Positions 8,422 through 16,920 of a DNA stretch of 64,000 nucleotides are shown in pieces. Within the stretch, counting starts at the first letter, position 1; every line of letters begins with the position of its first letter. Source of the DNA: Actinomycetospora chibensis (GTDB taxonomy: Bacteria; Actinomycetota; Actinomycetes; Mycobacteriales; Pseudonocardiaceae). Location: positions 60,210 to 124,209 of the forward strand of contig NZ_JAQZAM010000016.1 of NCBI RefSeq assembly GCF_028737215.1, given 5' to 3'. Made by a program: the position numbers and the translations under genes. The notes under the pieces are model-generated. The model saw only the letters and a program-made list of their open reading frames with translations. It had not been told where the DNA came from and made no database searches.

Positions 8422-9128
8422 TCATCTCAGGAGCGAACGCCCTGGTCACCGGGGCCAACCGCGGGCTCGGCGCCGCGCTGGTGGCGGGACTGCTCGCGCG
8501 CGGCGCGGGCACGGTCTACGCCGCCGCGCGCGATCCCCGCACCGTCGGACACGTGGCAGCGCACAAGGACCCGCGCGTCGTCCCGCTGCGCCTCGACGTC
8601 ACCGACCTCGCGTCGATCCGGGCGGTCGCCGAGCGCGCCGACGACGTCGACCTGCTGGTCAACAACGCCGGGGTGAGCGGGGCCGGCTCGCTGCTCACGG
8701 CCGATCCCGAGCGCGCCCGCGCCGAGATGGAGACCAACTTCTGGGGCCCGGTCACGATGCTGCGGGCGTTCGCCCCGGTGCTCGCCGCGCGCGGCGGGGG
8801 CGCGGCCGTCTCGGTGCTGTCCGCGCTGTCGTGGGCGGCGATGCCCGGCGCCGGCGCCTACTCGGCGAGCAAGGCGGCGGCGTGGTCGTTCACCAACACC
8901 GCCCGCGCCGAGCTCCGCGACCAGGGCACGCTGGTGGTCGGCGTGCACCTCGGCTTCATGGACACCGACATGGTCGCCCACCTCGACGTCCCGAAGGTCG
9001 CCGCCGCCGACGTCGCCGACCGCATCCTCGACGCGGTGGCCGCGGGCGAGGAGGAGGTGCTCGCCGACGGCCCGGCCCGCGTGCTCAAGGACGCCCTCGC
9101 CGGCCCGCCGAAGGGACTGGAGATCTGA
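8418..9128 (+). CDS. short-chain dehydrogenase/reductase
   Basis: A 236-residue classical SDR. The nucleotide-binding 'TGANRGLGAAL' is at residues 10-20, 'NNAGVSG' near 82, the serine in 'SALSWAAMPGAGA' near 135 and the catalytic 'YSASK' near 150. The acidic residue after beta-2 is replaced by 'AAARDPRT', so NADP(H) is the likelier cofactor. It starts with GTG inside the thiolase stop codon, giving a coupled two-gene operon. The probable job is to reduce or oxidise a 3-keto/hydroxyacyl intermediate; not proven by the sequence. An IS110-type element begins immediately after its stop. Confidence 0.88.
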   Translation: MIISGANALVTGANRGLGAALVAGLLARGAGTVYAAARDPRTVGHVAAHKDPRVVPLRLDVTDLASIRAVAERADDVDLLVNNAGVSGAGSLLTADPERARAEMETNFWGPVTMLRAFAPVLAARGGGAAVSVLSALSWAAMPGAGAYSASKAAAWSFTNTARAELRDQGTLVVGVHLGFMDTDMVAHLDVPKVAAADVADRILDAVAAGEEEVLADGPARVLKDALAGPPKGLEI

Positions 9129-9130
9129 TA

Positions 9131-9443
9131 TGGAGTGCAGTTCTGTCAAGTGAGCAGGGGCTTCGGGCCTCGATGGTTCGCATCGTGGCTGTTCAGGGCG
9201 TTGTGGGCCGGCGGGGCCGGAAGGGATGGAGGCGTGTCGGCTCGACGCGCGGTCAGACTGATATGCGCGGGTTGGTTACCGCATGACCGGATGTTCGTCG
9301 GGAGCGTTCCGCGGCTCTAGGGGCGAGCGTCGCCCAGCCGCAGCGGTGCCGCGGTGAGTTGCTCATAGATCTATCGCGGGTCACTCCTCGCGCTGCCGGC
9401 ATCCCTTCCGGCGCCCGCCGGGGTCTGTGGACTCGCTGCTGGC
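9131..9443 (-). other. long non-coding 3' end of the IS110 element; possible bridge-RNA region
   Basis: No credible gene is seen in these 313 bases, although several short ORFs cross them. They contain compact hairpins, the clearest being GGGCGA-GCG-TCGCCC at 9321-9335. In the IS1111 branch of the IS110 family the non-coding RNA that guides the recombinase lies in the long region downstream of the gene, and this element has its long non-coding end there. No RNA fold or loop could be confirmed by reading alone. Confidence 0.35.
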
Positions 9444-10547
9444 TCAGACGGCCGGGGAATCGTGGCGGTCCTGGTCGAGCATCGCGAGGCTCCAGCACCA
9501 GCCGGCGAGCTCGCGAGCGACGGCGACCGCGGAGATGGTTGGGCGCTTGCCGCGCTGCTCGAGACGACACCATCGCTGGTGCAGACGCCGGTTGCCGGCC
9601 TCGGCTCGGTCTCGAACCGCAGCGGGCTGCCCGTCAGCGCGACGAGCGCGTTCACGGCTGGCGCGCAGTGGGCGGCGGTGGTGCCAGGCGGCTTCGACCA
9701 GCAGCCGGCGGGCGTGACCGTTGCCCGTCTTGGTGATCGGCCCCTGGACCCGCCGGGCCCCGGAGGAGAACTCCGAGGGCACCAATCCGAGATAGGCCCC
9801 GATCGTCGAGCCGGTGAAGCGATGCCAGTCGGCGACCTCGACGCATAATGCGGTCGCGGTCAATGTCGAGACCCCGCGCAGGCAGCGCAGCCGCCCGACC
9901 GGGCCGGCCAACGGCTCGGTCGCGGCCATCTCTTCGATCGCAGCGTCGAGGCGGTCGCGGCGCGCGTGGACTGTGAACACCGTGTCGAGGGCCTCGTCGA
10001 AGGCGAGCTGCACCCCGCGCCGGTCGAAGCGGTGACTGCGCAACCAGTCCTCGTGCGCGCCGGTCCAGGCGCTGTGTTCCCAGACCAGCCCTTGACGCAA
10101 CAGCAGCTTGGAGAGCCGGTGCCGGGCACGCATCAGATCTCCGCGGCAGTCCTCCCGAGCTCGCACCAGGTCCCGAGCGGCTTCCTCGGCCTCGGTGGGC
10201 ACCCGCACCCCGGGCAGTTCCCCGATCCGCAGCAGCCGCGCGAGCCGTTCCGCGTCGCGACGGTCGGTCTTGACCTTGTCCCCGGCCGGGCGCTCCAGCT
10301 TCGACGGGGCCACCACCTCACACGGCACTCCTGCCGCGTGCAGCGCCCTGGCCAACCCGAACCCGGTCGGGCCGGCCTCATAACAGGCCACTACCGGACC
10401 GGGCTGAGCCCTGACCCAGTCCACGATCTGATCGTTCCGCGCTCCGATCCGCTGACTCCGAATCTCGCCTGCGGACTCATCGATGGCGCACCCGATCACC
10501 GAACGCGCGTGAACGTCCAACCCGACCCAACTACCCTCACCAGGCAC
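9444..10547 (-). CDS. IS110-family DEDD transposase
   Basis: A 367-residue recombinase. The N-terminal RuvC-like domain carries the acidic set: D in 'VGLDVHARS' (near 10), E in 'ACYEAGPTGFGLA' (near 57) and two D in 'KTDRRDAERLARLL' (near 97-101). The C-terminal Transposase_20 domain is 'LRCLRGVSTLTATALCVEVADWHRF' followed by 'YLGLVPSEFSSGARRVQGPITKTGNGHARRLLVEAAW', with the serine nucleophile expected in this part. Length and motif order are intact, so the enzyme may be active. ATG at 10547 lies in a hairpin arm (10547-10557/10610-10620). Confidence 0.93.
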   Translation of the reverse strand: MPGEGSWVGLDVHARSVIGCAIDESAGEIRSQRIGARNDQIVDWVRAQPGPVVACYEAGPTGFGLARALHAAGVPCEVVAPSKLERPAGDKVKTDRRDAERLARLLRIGELPGVRVPTEAEEAARDLVRAREDCRGDLMRARHRLSKLLLRQGLVWEHSAWTGAHEDWLRSHRFDRRGVQLAFDEALDTVFTVHARRDRLDAAIEEMAATEPLAGPVGRLRCLRGVSTLTATALCVEVADWHRFTGSTIGAYLGLVPSEFSSGARRVQGPITKTGNGHARRLLVEAAWHHRRPLRASRERARRADGQPAAVRDRAEAGNRRLHQRWCRLEQRGKRPTISAVAVARELAGWCWSLAMLDQDRHDSPAV

Positions 10548-10620
10548 CGGCGCCTCCCCGTAAATGCGGCACCGCCACCAGCGACGGTGACCCGCGCCAA
10601 CTTACGAGCGGAGGCGCCGG
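10547..10620. repeat. 11-bp inverted repeat at the 5' end of the IS110 transposase gene
   Basis: CCGGCGCCTCC at 10547-10557 pairs perfectly with GGAGGCGCCGG at 10610-10620 across a 52-base spacer. The inner arm covers the transposase start codon and the outer arm is near the presumed element end. It could sequester the ribosome site and so limit impinging transcription from expressing the transposase. Confidence 0.5.
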
Positions 10621-10648
10621 CCTCCATACGGTCTAGGGCCCCACAGAC

Positions 10649-11956
10649 TCAGGTCTCGGTCGACGACTCCTGCGCGTCCCTCACCAGCGGGGTGATCCGC
10701 ACCCGCTCCACGCGGTGGCGGTCGACGGCCACCACCTCGAACCGGTGGCCGAGGGCCTCGACGACGTCGCCGACCTCGGGCGTGCGTCCCAGCCGGTGCA
10801 GGACGAACCCGCCGAGGGTGTCGTAGGGCCCGTCGGGCAGCTCGAGACCGGTCTGCTCGGTGACGTCGCTGCGGTGCAACAGGCCGTCGACGTCGTAGGC
10901 GCCCTCGTGGCGCGGGCGCACCGGCACGGCGGGGTCGTACTCGTCCTGGATCTCGCCGACGATCTCCTCGACGAGGTCCTCCACGGTGACGATCCCGTCG
11001 GTGCCGCCGTACTCGTCGATCACCACCGCGAGGTGCCCGCCCCCGCGGCGCAGCAGCGTCAGGGTGTCGAGCACCGGCTTGCTGCCGGGCACCACCGTCA
11101 CCGGGCGGGCGAGGTCGCGCAGCAGGGGCGGTGGGCCGTCCGGACGCGGGCGGGCCGTGAGCAGGTCGCGGACGTGCACGAAGCCGACGACGTCGTCCAC
11201 CGACTCGCCGATGACGGGGTAGCGGGAGTGCGGGCGGTCGCTGATGTGGTCGACGGCGTCGGCGGCGGTGTCGTCGGCGGACAGGAAGTCGACCTCGGTG
11301 CGCGGCACCATGACCTCGCTGATCACGCGGTCGGTCACCGCGAAGGCATCCGAGAGCAGACGGCGCTCGGCGTCGGTGAGCGTGCTCGTGGTGCGCACCA
11401 TGTCGCGCAGCTCGTCCTGGCTGACCTCGTCGCCGGGGTCCTTCGGGTCGACCCCGAGCACGCGGACCACCGCGTTGGTCGAGCGCGAGAGCAGCCAGAT
11501 CAGCGGGCGGGTCAGGGTCGCCAGCCGGTCGAGCACCGGGGCCGCGACCAGCGCCACCCGCTCGGGCTGCTGGAGGGCCAGGCGCTTGGGCACCAGCTCG
11601 CCCGCCACGAGCGACAGGTACGACACGAGGGCGGTGACGACGAGCAGCGCGGCGGTCGCCGCGAGCGCCACCGGCAGGCCCCAGCCCTCGAGCACCGGCT
11701 CGAGCCGCGTCGCGATGGTCGCGCCGCCGTAGCTCGAGGCGAAGAAGCCGGTGAACGTCACGCCGATCTGGACCGCGGACAGGAAGCGGTTGGAGTCGCC
11801 GCGCAGTTTCTCGACGGCGCGGCCGCGCCCGCCCCGCTCGCCGAGCGCGGTGACCTGGCCCGGGCGCAGCGCCACCAGCGCGATCTCGGCCGCGGCGAAG
11901 AACCCGCCGACGAGCACGAACACCAGCACCAGCGCGAGGTTCAGCGCGACGTCCAC
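10649..11956 (-). CDS. CNNM/CorC-type hemolysin family membrane protein with CBS pair
   Basis: A 435-residue membrane protein. Four hydrophobic segments lie in the first 150 residues ('LNLALVLVFVLVGGFFAAAEIALVAL', 'AVQIGVTFTGFFASSYGG', 'VALAATAALLVVTALVSYLSLVAGEL', 'PLIWLLSRS'), forming the DUF21/CNNM domain. A tandem CBS pair follows ('RVISEVMVPRTEVDFLSADD' and 'GGHLAVVIDEYGGTDGIVTVEDLVEEIVGEIQDE') and a CorC_HlyC transporter-associated domain closes it. Relatives export magnesium or cobalt. GTG at 11956 was chosen because it starts directly before the first membrane segment; the open frame continues upstream without family similarity. Confidence 0.88.
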   Translation of the reverse strand: MDVALNLALVLVFVLVGGFFAAAEIALVALRPGQVTALGERGGRGRAVEKLRGDSNRFLSAVQIGVTFTGFFASSYGGATIATRLEPVLEGWGLPVALAATAALLVVTALVSYLSLVAGELVPKRLALQQPERVALVAAPVLDRLATLTRPLIWLLSRSTNAVVRVLGVDPKDPGDEVSQDELRDMVRTTSTLTDAERRLLSDAFAVTDRVISEVMVPRTEVDFLSADDTAADAVDHISDRPHSRYPVIGESVDDVVGFVHVRDLLTARPRPDGPPPLLRDLARPVTVVPGSKPVLDTLTLLRRGGGHLAVVIDEYGGTDGIVTVEDLVEEIVGEIQDEYDPAVPVRPRHEGAYDVDGLLHRSDVTEQTGLELPDGPYDTLGGFVLHRLGRTPEVGDVVEALGHRFEVVAVDRHRVERVRITPLVRDAQESSTET

Positions 11957-12214
11957 CCTGTGATCCTGACAGCCGGGAGGTATCGGACCGGTCGGGACCG
12001 GTGTGCTCACGGGCGATGGGACTCCCCGGCGCGGCCCGAGTCCTCGGTCGGGTCGCGCCACGTCCTCCTCGTCGTGCCCGCAGGGGTCCGAGCGCATCCT
12101 CCGCGGCGAGGAGGGGTCGACGGCTGGTGTGACGTGGGTAACCTCGGAGGTGCCGCCCGTCAGGGGCGGTGATGTCCCGACGACGGTGACGACGATGTCA
12201 TCGGAGGTGGACCG

Positions 12215-12415
12215 ATGTCCGACGACGCGCGACGCGAACCCACGGCTCCCCGCGAGCGGCACGACGACGACCAGCCCGTACGACAGGGCAACGTGCACGG
12301 CATGGTCGAGGCAGCCCGGCTGTGGGCCCGCCAGCAGGGCCTGCCGGTGCCGACGAACGGGCCGCTCCCGCACGAGGTGATGGCGCAGTACAAGCGCCGC
12401 CAGACCTGGGAGTAG
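12215..12415 (+). CDS. mini-protein resembling the Lsr2 C-terminal DNA-binding domain
   Basis: A 66-residue protein with a good ribosome site (GGAGGTGGACC before ATG). Residues about 30-64 read 'VEAARLWARQQGLPVPTNGP' then 'LPHEVMAQYKRR', which lines up with the helix-loop-helix of Lsr2 (A-I-R-x-W-A-R-x-x-G, V-S, R-G-R-I-P, V-x-x-A-Y). The AT-hook-like R-G-R that inserts into the minor groove is N-G-P here, and the Lsr2 dimerisation domain is missing. It therefore may not bind AT-rich DNA in the usual way. The first 28 residues are charged and probably disordered. It ends one base before the stop of the convergent VOC gene. Confidence 0.7.
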   Translation: MSDDARREPTAPRERHDDDQPVRQGNVHGMVEAARLWARQQGLPVPTNGPLPHEVMAQYKRRQTWE

Positions 12416-12416
12416 G

Positions 12417-12965
12417 TCAGCCCGGGCCCTCCCGCAGCACCGCCCGTTCGTCGTCGGTGAAGACGACGCGGCCGGCGAGCACGTCCTCGAGCGTGATGCC
12501 CTCGGCGGGCTCGTCCCACCGCAGCGTGGTGTCGGCGAGCTGGAGCAGGGTGCCGCAGCCCGAGCGGGGCCGCACGAAGGCCTCGCGCCAGGCGGGGTTG
12601 CGGACGTCCACGTCGACGACCTCGTAGCCGTGGCCCTCGAGTCGGGCCACGGCCACCTCGACGTCGGCGACGATCAGGGTGATGTGGTGGACGCCCGGGC
12701 CCCGCTTCTTGAGGAACCGGGCGACCGGGGCGTCGTCGCGCAGCGGGGAGATCAGCTCGATCTTCATCCCGCCGGGCAGGACGAACTGCGCGACGCGGAT
12801 GCCCTGGTGGTCGTTGTCGCCACCGAACAGGAAGCGCCCGCCGAGGGTGTCGCCGAACAGGGCGGCGCCCTCGCGCGGGTCGGCGACGGCCACGGCGACG
12901 TGGTCCATCCGCAGCACGCCGGCGTCGGGCGGGAGGGCCGGTGACGCTGATGTCCCGGGGATCAC
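12417..12965 (-). CDS. VOC-family protein (methylmalonyl-CoA epimerase-like)
   Basis: A 182-residue glyoxalase-fold protein. The first beta-alpha module 'RMDHVAVAVADPREGAALFGDTLGG' and the second 'GPGVHHITLIVADVEVAVARLEGHGYEVV' each carry the metal-site histidine; glutamates appear in 'MKIELISP' and 'GTLLQLAD' has Q instead of E. Such proteins bind a divalent metal and act as epimerases, dioxygenases or lyases. GTG at 12965 overlaps the stop of the LLM gene (GTGA), placing it last in the five-gene operon read from 16840. Confidence 0.85.
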   Translation of the reverse strand: MIPGTSASPALPPDAGVLRMDHVAVAVADPREGAALFGDTLGGRFLFGGDNDHQGIRVAQFVLPGGMKIELISPLRDDAPVARFLKKRGPGVHHITLIVADVEVAVARLEGHGYEVVDVDVRNPAWREAFVRPRSGCGTLLQLADTTLRWDEPAEGITLEDVLAGRVVFTDDERAVLREGPG

Positions 12966-13972
12966 GACCGCACCGCCGCGGCGTCGGCCACGCGGGCGAT
13001 CGTCTGCGCCGGGCCCTCGGCGTCCCCGGGCACGGCGCCGGGGGTCAGGGCGATCGGCAGGTCGACGCCTGCCTCGCGCAGGGCGGCGACGCGCGCGGCG
13101 ACGTCGTCGCCGGTGCCGAGCGCGCACATCGCGGCCACGGCGTCGTCGTCGACGGCCCGCAGGGCCGCCTCCCGGTCGCCGGCGGCCCAGGCGTCGGCGG
13201 CGCGGTCGAGACCGGCCAGGCTCGCGCGGAACGAGGGTCGGTGCGTGGGCACCATCGCGTACTGCAGCACGAAGCGGCGCATCCGCTCGCGCGCCTCGTC
13301 GACACGGTCGCCGGCGTAGGCCCAGAACGACGCGGCGATGCCGACCTCGTCGGGGTCGCGGCCGGCCTCGCGCGCGCCCTCGCGGACCAGGGCGATCTTC
13401 GGGCCGTACTCGTCGGGCGGGGTCCAGGTCAGGAAGGCGACGTCGGCGATCGCGCCGGCGAGGCGCAGCATCCGCGGGTTCATGGCGGCGAGCACGATCG
13501 GGACGTCGACGGGAGCCAGCCCCGCGCGGAACCCGTGCGAGCGCACGTGCTCGCCGTCGACGTCGGTGCGCTCGCCGCGGAAGATCGCGCGCATCGTGGC
13601 GACGTACTCCTCGATCCGGGCGCGAGGGGCGTCGAAGCCCAGGCCGTGCCACTGCTCGACGATGATCGGGCTCGAGGCGCCCAGCCCGGCGAGCACCCTC
13701 CCGGGGGCGAGCGAGGCGAGCGTCGTGAAGCCCATGGCGGTGAGCACGGCGGTGCGGGGGTAGACGCCGACGATCCCGCTGCCGAGCCGGATGCGGGACG
13801 TGGACGCGGCGATCATCCCGAGCATGGCGAACACCTCGGGCCCGGCCACCTCGCCGACGAGCACGTCGGAGTAGCCGTGCTCCTCGGCGAGGCGCGCGAG
13901 GTCGAGGTACTGGCCGGCGGTGAGGCCCTCGTCGACCGGCAGGGTGACGCCGAGGCCTCGCAGGACGGTCAT
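12962..13972 (-). CDS. LLM class F420-type oxidoreductase
   Basis: A 336-residue luciferase-like barrel. 'LARLAEEHGYSDVLVGEVAGPEVFAMLGMIAASTSRI' is split by the beta-3 core, then 'IVGVYPRTAVLTAMGFTTLASLAPGRVLAGLGASSP' matches the F420-dependent TetR-like enzymes with a 'G-L-G-x-S' turn near residue 97. No FMN-reductase partner is adjacent, which favours F420 as cofactor (inference). The ATG shares ATGA with the NTF2-like gene upstream and its stop shares GTGA with the VOC gene downstream. Confidence 0.85.
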   Translation of the reverse strand: MTVLRGLGVTLPVDEGLTAGQYLDLARLAEEHGYSDVLVGEVAGPEVFAMLGMIAASTSRIRLGSGIVGVYPRTAVLTAMGFTTLASLAPGRVLAGLGASSPIIVEQWHGLGFDAPRARIEEYVATMRAIFRGERTDVDGEHVRSHGFRAGLAPVDVPIVLAAMNPRMLRLAGAIADVAFLTWTPPDEYGPKIALVREGAREAGRDPDEVGIAASFWAYAGDRVDEARERMRRFVLQYAMVPTHRPSFRASLAGLDRAADAWAAGDREAALRAVDDDAVAAMCALGTGDDVAARVAALREAGVDLPIALTPGAVPGDAEGPAQTIARVADAAAVRS

Positions 13973-14340
13973 CGGATCATCTTTCCCACCGCCGCCGTGT
14001 CGTACCAGGTGGACAGGCGCGCGATCCGTGTCCCGTCGTCGGTGAGGTCGAAGACGTCCACGGCGTCGAACTCCACGGGATCGCCCGCCGTGGTCCGGCC
14101 GCTGAAGTGGATCTCGACGAGGACCACGGTGCCGGCAACGACCACCCGGGTCGGCTCGTCGTGGTGGACCGGGAGCGCGGCGAGGACCTTCGGGAAGTGG
14201 TCGGCGATCTCCTCGCGCCCGTGCCGGGTCGGGGCGCCGACGCTGACCAGCTCCGCGTCGGGGGCGAAGACGTCGCGGATCGTCGCCCAGTCCTCGTCGT
14301 TGACCGCGGCGAAGTAGCGCTCGACCGCCGGTGGCGTCAC
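13969..14340 (-). CDS. NTF2/SnoaL-like protein
   Basis: A 123-residue cone-shaped alpha+beta protein: 'VERYFAAVNDEDWATIRDVFAPDAELVSVGAPTRHGREEIADHF' at the N terminus, then strands 'TRVVVAGTVVLVEIHFSGRTTAG' and 'FDAVDVFDLTDDGTRIARLSTWYD'. This fold includes ketosteroid isomerases, dehydratases and limonene-epoxide hydrolases. It is embedded by 4-bp overlaps on both sides between two LLM genes, so it should act on the same metabolite. The exact reaction cannot be assigned. Confidence 0.82.
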   Translation of the reverse strand: MTPPAVERYFAAVNDEDWATIRDVFAPDAELVSVGAPTRHGREEIADHFPKVLAALPVHHDEPTRVVVAGTVVLVEIHFSGRTTAGDPVEFDAVDVFDLTDDGTRIARLSTWYDTAAVGKMIR

Positions 14341-15449
14341 GGGGCGAGCCTCTTGCGCAGCTCGGACATCGCGCCGAACGACCAGCGCGCCAGGCTCGGG
14401 TCGCCGAACGCGGTGATGTTCCACATGACGAGGTGGCGCAGGCCCTTCTCGACGTACTCCTCGACCTGCTCGGCGACCTCGTCGGGCGTGCCGCAGAACG
14501 CGTAGTGGCGCACCACCGCCGGCGGGATCGCGTCGATGATCCGCAGGGACTCGGCCCGGTCGATGGCCGTGGGGATGAAGTCGTGGAAGCCACTGCCGTC
14601 CGGATAGGGCCCCTCGACCCCCAGATCGCGGAACACCTGCGCGGGCAGCAGCACGCACAGCGCACGGACGAGCGGGGCCTCGGTGAGCCGCTGCACGGTC
14701 TCGGCGTCGGGGCCCATGAGGACGTAGCCGAGCATCCCCGGGGTGATCGCGTCGGCGTCGCGCCCGGCCTCGTCGGCGGAGGTGCGGATCGTGCGGAGGG
14801 CGCTGCCGTACTCGTCCGGCGAGAGCTTGGTGGGCAACCACCCGTCCGCCTTGCGCCCGGTGAGGCGCAGCATCCGCGGGCCGTGGGCGGCGGTCCAGAT
14901 CTCCGGGGCCGTCTCGCCGTAGGGGCGCAGGCCGAGGACGGCCCTGTCGAGACGATGGAACCGGCCCTCGAAGTCGACCGGGCCGTCGGCGTCCATGAGC
15001 AGGCGCATGACGTCGATGCCCTCGTCGAGGCGGGCGACGGGCCTGTCGAACGGCATCCCGTAGGGCGTCGCGTTGAGTTGCTCGCCGCTGCCGAGCCCGA
15101 TGATCGCGCGGCCCTTCGTGACGTGGTCGAGCGTCAGCGCGGTCTGGGCGGCCATCGCGGGGTGGCGGCGGATGAGGTCGGTGACGCACACGCCGACCTT
15201 GATCCGCTCGGTCGCCGCCCCGACCACGCCCATCATCACCGCGGGGTCGAAGTAGACGTGCGGGTTGGGCTGGAGGTCCGCGAGTGGCGTGAGGTCCGGC
15301 GTCCACATGGTGTCGGGGTGCCACCCCATGAGGTGGTCGGGCCACCAGACCGCGTCGAAGCCCTCGTCCTCGCTGCGCTTCGCGAACTTCACCGCCGCCT
15401 CGGCCGGCGGCATGATCTGTCCGGGGACGCCCAGTTCCAGCCGCGTCAT
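14337..15449 (-). CDS. LLM class F420-type oxidoreductase
   Basis: A 370-residue luciferase-like protein similar in layout to phthiodiolone-ketoreductase-type F420 enzymes: 'KRSEDEGFDAVWWPDHLMGWHPDTMW' near residue 30, 'TERIKVGVCVTDLIRRHPAMAAQTALTLDHVTKGRAIIGLGSGE' near 85-125 and 'LRLTGRKADGWLP' near 200. ATG 15449 was chosen over the upstream in-frame codons because it overlaps the FAD-oxidoreductase stop as TGATG. Second gene of the operon controlled by the palindrome at 16855-16876. Confidence 0.86.
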   Translation of the reverse strand: MTRLELGVPGQIMPPAEAAVKFAKRSEDEGFDAVWWPDHLMGWHPDTMWTPDLTPLADLQPNPHVYFDPAVMMGVVGAATERIKVGVCVTDLIRRHPAMAAQTALTLDHVTKGRAIIGLGSGEQLNATPYGMPFDRPVARLDEGIDVMRLLMDADGPVDFEGRFHRLDRAVLGLRPYGETAPEIWTAAHGPRMLRLTGRKADGWLPTKLSPDEYGSALRTIRTSADEAGRDADAITPGMLGYVLMGPDAETVQRLTEAPLVRALCVLLPAQVFRDLGVEGPYPDGSGFHDFIPTAIDRAESLRIIDAIPPAVVRHYAFCGTPDEVAEQVEEYVEKGLRHLVMWNITAFGDPSLARWSFGAMSELRKRLAP

Positions 15450-16840
15450 CAGTAGCGCCACCCGTCACCGAAGGTCGACAGGCGCCGGCCGAGGTACTCC
15501 TCGACGACGGTGACGGCGGCCCGCGCCGCGCGGTCGGTGCCGATACCCCGGCTGCGGAACGTCTCGCCGGCGAACCACAGGCCCTCGGTGCCCGGCGGGC
15601 GCCAGTGCGGCCGGTACATGCCCACGAGCCCGGGCTTCTGGATCACGCCGAAGCTCGGCTCGAAGACGAGGTGCCTGCGGCGCCAGACGGACTTCGCGAA
15701 GCCCGGCCACATCTCGGTGACGTCGGCCTCGAACTGCTCCATCTGCTGCCGCAGCCAGGCGTGGTCGCGGCCCTTCTCGCCCGGGAAGATGCCGCCCATG
15801 ACGTGCAGTTGCGTGCCCTCCGGCGAGCACGAGGGGTCCATCGCGGTCTGGTTGAACATGAAGCCGCTGAGCGCGGTGTTCGGCGTGCGCAGCCACGTCG
15901 AGAGCTCGCGCGGGTCGTACTGGTGGACAGGCTCCTCGGTGGCCAGGTAGAGCCCGAGCCACGAGATGCGGAACTGGTCCTGGGCCAGGAACTTGATCTG
16001 CGCGGCGTACCAGTCGGGGAGGTCGCCTTCGTCGACGACGTTCAGCACGTGCCACACGGGCAGCGTGCAGATCACGTGGTCGGCCTCGAGGATCTCCTCC
16101 TCGAAGAACTCGTTGGGCAGCACCCGCGGCTGCCGGGCGATCGCGACGCCCTTGACCTGACGGTTCTCGATGACGACGCGCTCGACGGGGGTGCCGAGGC
16201 GCAGGTCGCCGCCGGCCGCGGTGAAGGCGTCGGCGAGGTCGGCCCACATGCCGTCCCAGCCCTGTCCGGGCCAGCAGGAGTAGGCCGCGGTGCCCCGCTC
16301 GGCGAAGTGCATCTTGCGGACGAAGAGGTTGTCGCTGGCGGAGTGGTCCCACCAGTTGTCGGTCATGCACTCGAGGACGGTGATGAACTCGAAGAGGTCG
16401 ACGACGCCCTGGTCGTCGGTGTGCTGGTGCAGCCACTGGCGCAGCGGGCGGTCGTCCCACCGGTCGAGCTCGTCCCACTCGGTGTTCAGCAGCGCCTTGA
16501 TGACCTTCTTGAGCTCGCCCTTGCTGCCCGAGTAGCGGTCCCGGATCGAGCCCCAGCGGTTGTTCTCGTGGTCCCAGACGGGCATCTCGGCGGAGACCTC
16601 GCCGTGCTGCAGCGTCTTGCCGACGTGCTCGAAGACCTTCGTCAGGCCGGAGCCCGGGTCCTCGATGAGGTGGCCGCCGACGTTGACGGTGAACCCCTCG
16701 TCGGGCACCGCCATGCCCCGTCCGCCCAGGTACGGCGAGCGCTCGAGCAGGCACACGCTCCTGCCCTCGACCGCGAGCAACGACGCCGCCGTCAGCCCCG
16801 CCGCACCGGCTCCGATGACCACGACGTCGTACTTCGCCAC
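15449..16840 (-). CDS. FAD-dependent oxidoreductase (phytoene desaturase/amine oxidase-like)
   Basis: A 463-residue flavoprotein. 'YDVVVIGAGAAGLTAASLLAVEGRSVCLLE' at residues 4-33 is the ADP-binding Rossmann motif, followed by 'YLGGRGMAVPDEGFTVNVGGH' (R-G-G-R-type motif), and the C terminus has 'GLWFAGETFRSRGIGTDRAARAAVTVVEEYLG'. Family members desaturate or oxidise hydrophobic substrates. GTG 16840 is preferred because GGGAGG lies six bases upstream; a longer frame from 16861 would cross the operator. It is the first gene of the minus-strand operon down to 12417. Confidence 0.88.
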   Translation of the reverse strand: MAKYDVVVIGAGAAGLTAASLLAVEGRSVCLLERSPYLGGRGMAVPDEGFTVNVGGHLIEDPGSGLTKVFEHVGKTLQHGEVSAEMPVWDHENNRWGSIRDRYSGSKGELKKVIKALLNTEWDELDRWDDRPLRQWLHQHTDDQGVVDLFEFITVLECMTDNWWDHSASDNLFVRKMHFAERGTAAYSCWPGQGWDGMWADLADAFTAAGGDLRLGTPVERVVIENRQVKGVAIARQPRVLPNEFFEEEILEADHVICTLPVWHVLNVVDEGDLPDWYAAQIKFLAQDQFRISWLGLYLATEEPVHQYDPRELSTWLRTPNTALSGFMFNQTAMDPSCSPEGTQLHVMGGIFPGEKGRDHAWLRQQMEQFEADVTEMWPGFAKSVWRRRHLVFEPSFGVIQKPGLVGMYRPHWRPPGTEGLWFAGETFRSRGIGTDRAARAAVTVVEEYLGRRLSTFGDGWRY

Positions 16841-16854
16841 GAGGGGCCTCCCGT

Positions 16855-16876
16855 CTACCAAACGACCGTTCGAGAG
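16855..16876. promoter_or_regulatory. TetR-type operator, site A (divergent promoter)
   Basis: Left half CTACCAAACG is a perfect match to the local consensus, the centre is AC, and the right half is CGTTCGAGAG (6 of 10 against CGTTTGGTAG). It lies 15 bases before the start of the FAD-oxidoreductase operon and 45 bases before the LLM gene on the other strand, so it could repress both. Confidence 0.65.
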
Positions 16877-16920
16877 CGTGGCAAGGGCGCGGGGTCGGGG
16901 TCAAGCGGCATGATGCCCCG

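Larger units (their letters stand above)
9129..10628 (-). mobile_element. IS110-family insertion sequence (ends tentative)
   Basis: About 1.5 kb containing one DEDD transposase gene and two non-coding ends: about 80 bases before the gene (10548-10628) and about 315 bases after it (9129-9443). TATGGAG at 9129-9135 and its complement CTCCATA at 10622-10628 form a 7-bp inverted match that may mark the ends, but IS110 elements often lack clear terminal repeats, so the limits are uncertain. The element lies exactly after the SDR stop codon and 20 bases before the 3' end of the CNNM gene, so it disrupts neither gene. Confidence 0.65.
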
